This document shows, piece by piece, positions 1 to 4,257 of a stretch of DNA of 5,449 nucleotides. Origin of the DNA: an uncultured Hyphomicrobiales bacterium. Its GTDB lineage: Bacteria > Pseudomonadota > Alphaproteobacteria > Rhizobiales > Beijerinckiaceae. Numbering within the stretch: the first letter of the stretch is position 1; each line of letters opens with the position of its first letter. The stretch covers positions 1 to 5,449 of the forward strand of contig CAIZGQ010000469.1 in assembly GCA_903932565.1 (NCBI GenBank). The letters are read 5' to 3'. The notes under the pieces were generated by a model. That model was not told where the DNA came from. It saw only the letters and a program-made list of their open reading frames with translations, and did no database searches. The position numbers and the translations under genes were made by a program.

Positions 1-31
1 AGGGAACGCACTACCGCTGTGCTACGCGCCC
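1..31 (-). tRNA. tRNA gene, 5' half only (cut by window edge), isotype not determinable
   Basis: Read on the minus strand, the sequence starting at 31 has the layout of a tRNA 5' half. The acceptor 5' strand is GGGCGCG (31-25), followed by TA at positions 8-9. The D-stem GCAC (22-19) pairs with GTGC (11-8) around the loop AGCGGTA, which has the conserved GG. One G follows, then the 5' strand of the anticodon stem, TTCCC (6-2), and the first anticodon-loop base. The anticodon, T-arm and 3' end lie outside the window, so the amino acid cannot be read. A valine tRNA is a guess from the general look of the 5' half and should not be used as an annotation. A matching promoter sits 36 nt upstream. 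Confidence 0.85.
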
Positions 32-66
32 GCTGGACGACATTTTCTGCCATCAACGTGAGCGGT

Positions 67-95
67 CGTTTACGGAGGGGCGGCCGGGAAGTCAA
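67..95 (-). promoter_or_regulatory. sigma70-type promoter of the tRNA
   Basis: On the minus strand there is a -35 box TTGACT (95-90), a spacer of exactly 17 nt, and a -10 box TAAACG (72-67). The predicted transcription start, near position 60, lies about 30 nt before the tRNA 5' end. This is a typical short leader for RNase P to remove. The -35 box is near consensus and the -10 box is looser, as is common in alphaproteobacteria. The promoter lies between gph and the tRNA, so the tRNA need not depend on gph transcription. Confidence 0.6.
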
Positions 96-122
96 GCCAA
101 GCCACATCCAGCCCAAGCGGCT

Positions 123-150
123 GCCCACCCTATGCCAAAACCCGGTGGGC
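123..150 (-). terminator. hairpin directly after gph stop, possible terminator
   Basis: GCCCACC (123-129) and GGTGGGC (144-150) form a perfect 7-bp stem with a 14-nt loop, starting at the base after the gph stop codon. In the gph direction no T-run follows, so this is not a canonical intrinsic terminator. It may protect the mRNA 3' end or help Rho-dependent termination before the separately promoted tRNA. Confidence 0.35.
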
Positions 151-852
151 TCAGGCGATCCGCGAAACCGGCAACCCGCTGACAGCGACCCATAGATCAT
201 CAAAATGCGAAATCACCAGATCGGGTGCATATTCGGCAATTGGGCGGTCGGTATAGCCAAAATCAACAGCGATGACAGGCACCTTCGCGGCCCGGGCGGT
301 TAGGATATCCGTGTTGGAATCGCCCACCATGATGGTGCGGCTTGAGTCACCACCGGCGGCTTCAATTGTGCGCAGCAAAACGCGCGGATCGGGCTTTGCC
401 ACGGCGCGTTCATGCTCAAAAAACGTGTCCTGCCCGGCGATGACAGCGAACCTTTCGGCAAGCCCGAGCGCGCCCATGAGTTTGCGCGCCGCGTGCTCGA
501 TCTTGTTGGTGCAGATGGCGAAACGCCAGCCCGCGGCTGCAAACCGGTCGAGCGCGTCCACGACGCCCGGATAGGGCAGGCTGTGGTCGGCAATATGCGC
601 CTCGTAATGGCGCAGGTAGTCGACAAACAGCTCCTCCCGGCGCGCGTCTGGCAGCGCCACGCCCTGCGCGGCATAGCCTCGCTCGATGAGCTTGCGCGCG
701 CCCAGCCCCATCATCGGGCGGGCTGCAGCCAGTTCGAGCGGCGCGATGCCCTCCCGGGTGAGGATCACGTTGAGCGTGGCTGTCAGGTCCTCGGCCGTAT
801 CGACGAGTGTTCCGTCGAGGTCGAAGACAAGGAGAGGTGGAGATTGCGTCAT
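151..852 (-). CDS. gph: phosphoglycolate phosphatase (HAD family)
   Basis: This 233-residue cytosolic hydrolase is expected to dephosphorylate 2-phosphoglycolate to glycolate, removing an inhibitor of triose-phosphate isomerase that arises from DNA 3'-end repair or Rubisco oxygenation. All four HAD motifs are visible. Motif I is DLDGTLVDT at residues 11-19, with nucleophile D11 and acid/base D13. Motif II is TNK at 115-117. The motif III lysine is K153 in AKPDP. Motif IV is GDSNTD at 177-182. The helical cap between residues about 20 and 90, ending near YPGV (94-97), is the type seen in Gph. Length fits the family. The ATG at 852 is well placed: an in-frame TAA lies only three codons upstream and motif I begins ten residues in, although the Shine-Dalgarno sequence is weak. 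Other HAD phosphatases share these motifs, so the exact substrate is family-level inference. Confidence 0.87.
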   Translation of the reverse strand: MTQSPPLLVFDLDGTLVDTAEDLTATLNVILTREGIAPLELAAARPMMGLGARKLIERGYAAQGVALPDARREELFVDYLRHYEAHIADHSLPYPGVVDALDRFAAAGWRFAICTNKIEHAARKLMGALGLAERFAVIAGQDTFFEHERAVAKPDPRVLLRTIEAAGGDSSRTIMVGDSNTDILTARAAKVPVIAVDFGYTDRPIAEYAPDLVISHFDDLWVAVSGLPVSRIA

Positions 853-886
853 AAAGGGCGGTTAGGCCCAATTGGCTCGGCGATCA

Positions 887-908
887 ACCGGAGAATCGTT
901 TTTCCGGT
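887..908. repeat. inverted repeat in the divergent intergenic region (operator or leader hairpin candidate)
   Basis: ACCGGAGAA (887-895) pairs with TTTTCCGGT (900-908): nine pairs including one G-U, with a 4-nt loop TCGT. It sits between the divergent gph and small exported-protein genes, 35 nt from the gph start and 80 nt from the other start. No T-run follows in either useful direction, so a terminator is unlikely. A regulator-binding site or 5'-leader structure is possible; no known operator was recognised. Confidence 0.45.
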
Positions 909-976
909 GCGCGCGCGGATCACAGCCCCAAGTTCTGCGCCAGCCGCTATAAGTGAGCTTGTTGTGCGATTCGTCT

Positions 977-981
977 GGGAG
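977..981 (+). promoter_or_regulatory. ribosome binding site deciding the ATG at 989
   Basis: GGGAG lies 7 nt before the ATG at 989. An in-frame GTG at 953 would add 12 residues before the signal peptide and has no comparable site, so the ATG is preferred. Confidence 0.6.
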
Positions 982-988
982 CCCCCGC

Positions 989-1369
989 ATGTCCGGCTTT
1001 GTTCACGTCACGTCTCTGCGCGCGGGTTTCGCCGCGCTGGCACTTGTGATTTCGCCTGCAGCCGTGCGGGCCGCGAACTATGAGTTTCTGGCAGCCCCGG
1101 AAGTGGACCTCAATCGCGTCTACCGGCTGGACCGGGCCACCGGCGAGGTTGGCGCCTGCCAGTATGGCTTGAAGGAGGGCACCATTGGCGTGACCCTTTG
1201 CTATCCGCCGGCTGAGGGTGCGACGGCGCAGACGCCCAGCGAGTTCTCCCTTGTCTCCTCACGGCACGAGCGCGAGGCGGGTGTGTTCCGTGTCGATCTG
1301 CGCACCGGCCTGATGTCGATCTGCTATGTGCTCAACGAGACCGTTGTCTGCACGCCAGGCGGCAAATAA
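989..1369 (+). CDS. small exported protein with two internal RxDxxTGxxxxC repeats, function unknown
   Basis: A 126-residue protein that I cannot assign to a named function. Residues 1-28 look like a Sec signal peptide: an early arginine, a hydrophobic core FAALALVISPAA, and likely cleavage after AVRA (residue 28). That would give a periplasmic or secreted mature protein of about 98 residues. The mature part carries the same motif twice. The first copy is R46-L-D48-x2-T51-G52-x4-C57, with a further cysteine at C71. The second is R101-V-D103-x2-T106-G107-x4-C112, with C121. Each copy is preceded by an EF pair (32-33, 85-86), suggesting a duplicated unit of about 50 residues. Four cysteines in an exported protein suggest two disulfides (inference). 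Similar RLDTxTG...C units occur in small alphaproteobacterial periplasmic hypothetical proteins, from memory of the style only. It lies 167 nt upstream of rpiA and may or may not be co-transcribed. Confidence 0.75.
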   Translation: MSGFVHVTSLRAGFAALALVISPAAVRAANYEFLAAPEVDLNRVYRLDRATGEVGACQYGLKEGTIGVTLCYPPAEGATAQTPSEFSLVSSRHEREAGVFRVDLRTGLMSICYVLNETVVCTPGGK

Positions 1370-1373
1370 GCCC

Positions 1374-1410
1374 GCAGCGTTGCGCGCTGCCGCGCTGCAT
1401 TGCCTTTTTT
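1374..1410 (+). terminator. probable weak intrinsic terminator after the small exported protein gene
   Basis: GCAGCG (1374-1379) can pair with CGCTGC at 1385-1390 (5-nt loop) or with a second CGCTGC at 1393-1398. A run of six T (1405-1410) follows after six further bases. Stem and T-run are separated more than in a strong terminator, so termination may be partial and some read-through into rpiA is possible. Confidence 0.4.
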
Positions 1411-1476
1411 GGCGGGAGTCTTTATCGCCGAGTGGCATTCGGACGGGTGTTGGACAGCCGTCGAGGGGCCTATGGC

Positions 1477-1500
1477 GTTGCCACAAGCCACCAGTGCAAC
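1477..1500 (+). repeat. imperfect hairpin in the rpiA leader region
   Basis: GTTGCCAC (1477-1484) pairs with GTGCAAC (1494-1500) with one bulged C and a 9-nt loop. It ends 36 nt before the rpiA ATG. If the rpiA promoter is upstream, this forms in the 5' untranslated leader. No known riboswitch was recognised. The rest of the 1370-1536 gap holds only the terminator candidate above and no gene that I can support. Confidence 0.3.
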
Positions 1501-1536
1501 AGTCCAGAGCGACCAGGCCGTGAGAGTGAAGCGTTG

Positions 1537-2259
1537 ATGACCCAAACGTCCCCGATCACTGACCCCGTCGATCTTGCCAAGCGTCGTGCGGCGGAGCAGG
1601 CCGCTGAACTTGTGCAGCCGGGCATGCGCATTGGTTTGGGGACTGGCTCCACGGCCAAGCACTTCATCGACATCGTCGGCGAGATGGTGAAGGACGGTCT
1701 GGAAGTCGCCTGCGTGCCGACCTCCGAGCAGACGCGGGCACAGGCGGAATCCCTCGGCATCCTTCTGACGACCATGGAAGAGACACCCGGGCTCGATTTG
1801 ACGGTTGATGGCGCTGACGAGTTCGACTCTCAGATGCGCCTCATCAAGGGCGGCGGCGGAGCCTTGCTGCGTGAGAAGATTGTGGCAGCCGCTTCGGCTC
1901 GCATGGTCGTCATTGCCGACGCGTCCAAGGAAGTGAAGACACTCGGCAAGTTTCCGCTGCCCGTGGAGATTGTGCCGTTTGGTTTGACCGCGACGCGCAG
2001 GGCCGTGAGTGCAGCTGCAGCCCTCGCGGGATGCCGCGGCACGATCACGCTGCGCGAGCGCGAAGGTCGCCCGTTTGTCACCGATGGTGGCCATTACATT
2101 CTGGACTGCGCGTTTGGTGCAATCCCTGATCCCGAGGCCCTTGACGACCAGCTGAGCCGCATTCCCGGCGTCGTCGAAAGCGGCCTTTTCATCGGCCTCG
2201 CAAAGGCCGTCATCATTGCCGATACCAACGGCATTCGCATTCTGGGCTCCCTGACCTGA
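1537..2259 (+). CDS. rpiA: ribose-5-phosphate isomerase A
   Basis: This 240-residue cytosolic enzyme interconverts ribose-5-phosphate and ribulose-5-phosphate in the non-oxidative pentose phosphate pathway, supplying ribose for nucleotides. The phosphate-binding loop GLGTGST is at residues 33-39, DGADE at 91-95, KGGGGALLREKI at 104-115, and the DASK lysine at K131. D91, D94, K104, E113 and K131 fall exactly ten residues after the E. coli RpiA positions D81, D84, K94, E103 and K121 (recalled numbering), so the active site is intact. The ATG at 1537 is chosen because the conserved fold begins soon after it. A purine-rich stretch (1522-1531) is a weak ribosome binding site. The reading frame stays open back to a GTG at 1432, but that extension shows no family similarity. 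Forty nucleotides separate it from the next gene, so an operon with the DUF2059 gene and gor is likely. Confidence 0.95.
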   Translation: MTQTSPITDPVDLAKRRAAEQAAELVQPGMRIGLGTGSTAKHFIDIVGEMVKDGLEVACVPTSEQTRAQAESLGILLTTMEETPGLDLTVDGADEFDSQMRLIKGGGGALLREKIVAAASARMVVIADASKEVKTLGKFPLPVEIVPFGLTATRRAVSAAAALAGCRGTITLREREGRPFVTDGGHYILDCAFGAIPDPEALDDQLSRIPGVVESGLFIGLAKAVIIADTNGIRILGSLT

Positions 2260-2288
2260 GTCCATCGTCCCGATATTCTCCCAACACT

Positions 2289-2292
2289 GGAG
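2289..2292 (+). promoter_or_regulatory. ribosome binding site supporting a TTG start
   Basis: GGAG lies 7 nt before the TTG at 2300. The only nearby in-frame ATG is codon 19, inside the hydrophobic core of the signal peptide, so the TTG is the real start. Confidence 0.65.
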
Positions 2293-2299
2293 CACGCTC

Positions 2300-2830
2300 T
2301 TGATCCACTCCCTCTCGCGTCAGGTTGCTGCCGGGCTTCTCGGCTTGGCCCTCATGGGTGGTGCGGCCTTCGCACAATCCGCACCGGTTGCCCCGACGCT
2401 GTCGCAGATCGTGACACCGGCGCATCTGGCAGTTGCCCGCTCCGTGTTGGTGGAAGCTGGCCTGTCGCGCTCGTTCGATGCGGTGGTGCCCAACGTCATT
2501 TCGCAAATGACCAACACGCTGACGCGCACCCGGCCGGAACTGACGGCCGATGTCACAGCAATTGCCAATCAGTTGCGGCCGGATTGGTTGAAGCAGTCGG
2601 ATGAAATGCTGACAAACGGCTCGCGCATCCTGGCCAGCTTGATGGGCGAAGACGATCTAAAGGCAACCGCAGCGTTCTTCGCCTCGCCGGCCGGCAAGAA
2701 ATATGTCGAGACGCAGCCAGCGCTGTTGAACCAGCTGGTGCCCGCCATGGAAGGCTGGACCCAGAAGATTTCAGAAGTAATGGTGACGCAGCTGCGTGCT
2801 GAAATGAAGAAGCGCGGCAAAGACATCTAA
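2300..2830 (+). CDS. exported DUF2059 domain protein
   Basis: A 176-residue protein beginning at TTG. Residues 1-25 are a clear Sec signal peptide: basic start, core AAGLLGLALMGGAA, and a cleavage motif AFA before QS. The mature protein of about 150 residues should be periplasmic. It is mostly helical. The C-terminal half, about residues 90-150, matches the DUF2059 pattern: acidic EDDL, then A-x-F-F-x-S-P-x-G-K (F126, F127, S129, P130, G132), followed by a long amphipathic helix ending in a lysine/arginine-rich tail. No catalytic residues or cysteines are evident, and the family's biochemical role is not established to my knowledge. It is followed after 16 nt by gor and preceded after 40 nt by rpiA, so co-expression with two cytosolic metabolic enzymes is likely although it acts in another compartment. 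Confidence 0.85.
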   Translation: MIHSLSRQVAAGLLGLALMGGAAFAQSAPVAPTLSQIVTPAHLAVARSVLVEAGLSRSFDAVVPNVISQMTNTLTRTRPELTADVTAIANQLRPDWLKQSDEMLTNGSRILASLMGEDDLKATAAFFASPAGKKYVETQPALLNQLVPAMEGWTQKISEVMVTQLRAEMKKRGKDI

Positions 2831-2837
2831 AAAGGAG
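2831..2837 (+). promoter_or_regulatory. strong ribosome binding site of gor
   Basis: AAAGGAG follows the TAA of the upstream gene directly and ends 9 nt before the gor ATG. It is the best Shine-Dalgarno sequence in the window, which suggests efficient gor translation within the shared transcript. Confidence 0.7.
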
Positions 2838-2846
2838 CAGCGCCCG

Positions 2847-4229
2847 ATGGCGGAATTTGACGTTGATCTATTCGTCATCGGTGCAGGATCGGGTGGCGTG
2901 CGCGCGGCGCGCATCGCTGCAGGTTACGGCGCAAAGGTTTTGGTGGCGGAAGAGTTCCGCGTCGGCGGCACCTGCGTCATCCGCGGCTGCGTTCCCAAAA
3001 AACTCTATGTCTATGCCAGCCGCTTTGCCGACAGCTTTGCAGATGCTGAAGGTTTTGGCTGGGAGCTTCCGCAAAAGCCGGTGTTCAACTGGTCGAAGCT
3101 TGTTGCAGGCAAAGAAAAAGAAATCTCGCGCCTGTCGGAAATTTATCGGGCCAATCTGGCGCGCGCCAATGTCGAGATCATCGATAGCCGGGCGACTGTA
3201 GAAGGTCCGCATCACGTGCGTCTGGCCGATGGCCGTCGCATCTCGGCAAAATACATTCTCGTTGCCACAGGCGGCTCGCCGGTGCTGTCGCCCACGATTC
3301 CGGGCCTCGAGCACGCGATTTCGTCGAATGAAATTTTCGACGTGCCGACCTTTCCAAAAAGCATGCTGATTGTTGGTGGCGGTTACATCGCGGTGGAGTT
3401 TGCCAGTGTGTTCACGCGGCTTGGCAGCGCCGTCACACTCGTGCTGCGCGGGGATAATGTGCTGCGCGGCTTTGATGATGATATGCGCGATGCCGTGCGC
3501 GATGAGCTGACCCATGCCGGCGTGACGCTCGGATTTGGTGTATTGCCCACCAGTATCGAAAAAACCGCCGACGGCCTCAAGGTCACACTGTCGAACGGTG
3601 AAACAAAGCTGTTCGATCAGGTACTTCTGGCAACCGGTCGGCGTCCGCACACCACGGGCCTCGGGCTTGAGGCAGCCGGCGTCATGCTCGATGACGTTGG
3701 TGCTGTGAAGGTCGATGCCTATTCGCAGACAAACATCCCATCCATCTATGCTGTGGGCGATGTGACCAACCGGGTGAACCTGACGCCTGTCGCCATTCGC
3801 GAAGGTCATGCGTTTGCCGACACCGTGTTTGGCGGCAAGCACACGGCAGTTGTGCACACGGACATTCCGACCGCCGTCTTCACGACGCCGGAAATCGGCA
3901 CGGTGGGCCTGAGTGAATCTGAAGCGCGCAAGATCTTCGATATCGTTGATATTTATTCTTCGACGTTCCGGCCGATGATGGCGACACTCAGCGGACGGGC
4001 TGAGAAGACGCGCATGAAGATCGTTGTCGATGGCACAACCGACAAAGTGCTTGGCGTGCATATCTTCGGGCACGATGCGGGTGAGATGGCGCAGCTTCTG
4101 GGGATTTCCATGAAGCTGCATGCAACCAAAGCCGATTTTGATGCGACCATGGCCGTGCATCCGACAGCGTCGGAAGAGCTTGTCACCATGCGCACGCGAA
4201 CCGCGCGTCACATTCAAAGTCCAGATTAA
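2847..4229 (+). CDS. gor: glutathione reductase (NADPH), plant/alphaproteobacterial type
   Basis: This 460-residue cytosolic FAD enzyme reduces glutathione disulfide with NADPH. Domains in order: FAD-binding GAGSGG at 12-17; redox-active disulfide C43/C48 in GGTCVIRGCVPKK; ATGG at 141-143; NADPH-binding GGGYIAVE at 177-184; second FAD motif YAVGD at 301-305; and a C-terminal dimerisation domain with the catalytic pair H438/E443 in HPTASEE. R201 and R207, after the second Rossmann strand, are where NADPH-specific glutathione reductases carry the arginines that hold the 2'-phosphate, so NADPH is expected over NADH. CVIRGCVPKK and LRGFDDDMR resemble plant glutathione reductases more than the E. 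coli form (CVNVGCVPKK). Length is normal and no frameshift is visible. It is the last gene of the likely rpiA operon. A dihydrolipoamide dehydrogenase or mercuric reductase is excluded by the CxxxxC context and the arginines. Confidence 0.95.
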   Translation: MAEFDVDLFVIGAGSGGVRAARIAAGYGAKVLVAEEFRVGGTCVIRGCVPKKLYVYASRFADSFADAEGFGWELPQKPVFNWSKLVAGKEKEISRLSEIYRANLARANVEIIDSRATVEGPHHVRLADGRRISAKYILVATGGSPVLSPTIPGLEHAISSNEIFDVPTFPKSMLIVGGGYIAVEFASVFTRLGSAVTLVLRGDNVLRGFDDDMRDAVRDELTHAGVTLGFGVLPTSIEKTADGLKVTLSNGETKLFDQVLLATGRRPHTTGLGLEAAGVMLDDVGAVKVDAYSQTNIPSIYAVGDVTNRVNLTPVAIREGHAFADTVFGGKHTAVVHTDIPTAVFTTPEIGTVGLSESEARKIFDIVDIYSSTFRPMMATLSGRAEKTRMKIVVDGTTDKVLGVHIFGHDAGEMAQLLGISMKLHATKADFDATMAVHPTASEELVTMRTRTARHIQSPD

Positions 4230-4257
4230 AGCGGTTCAGATTCAAGCGAGCGTGGGC

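Noticed and set aside
862..888. TTGATC with 17-nt spacing to TAACCG as a gph promoter on the minus strand
   Set aside because: The spacing fits, but the -10 box matches consensus at only two positions, so it is too weak to annotate.
947..952. CTATAA as a -10 box for the exported protein gene
   Set aside because: The position is plausible, but no -35-like sequence lies 16-18 nt upstream, so it is not supported as a promoter.
953..988. GTG at 953 as the start of the small exported protein
   Set aside because: It would add 12 unlikely residues before the signal peptide. The ATG at 989 has a GGGAG at the right distance.
412..1083. Plus-strand open frame of 223 codons opposite gph and into the exported protein gene
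   Set aside because: It overlaps two better-supported genes and the intergenic hairpin, and its translation has no recognisable features.
1432..1536. In-frame upstream extension of rpiA from a GTG
   Set aside because: The 35 extra residues are unlike RpiA N-termini and cover the leader hairpin. The ATG at 1537 gives normal family length.
1324..2295. Open frame of 323 codons on the minus strand opposite rpiA
   Set aside because: It is antisense to a complete rpiA and to the end of the preceding gene, with no domain and no convincing ribosome binding site.
2868..4217. Long open frame (449 codons) on the minus strand opposite gor
   Set aside because: It lies fully antisense to an intact gor with all family motifs. 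Its translation is rich in His, Arg and Cys with no recognisable domain, typical of a GC-rich codon shadow.
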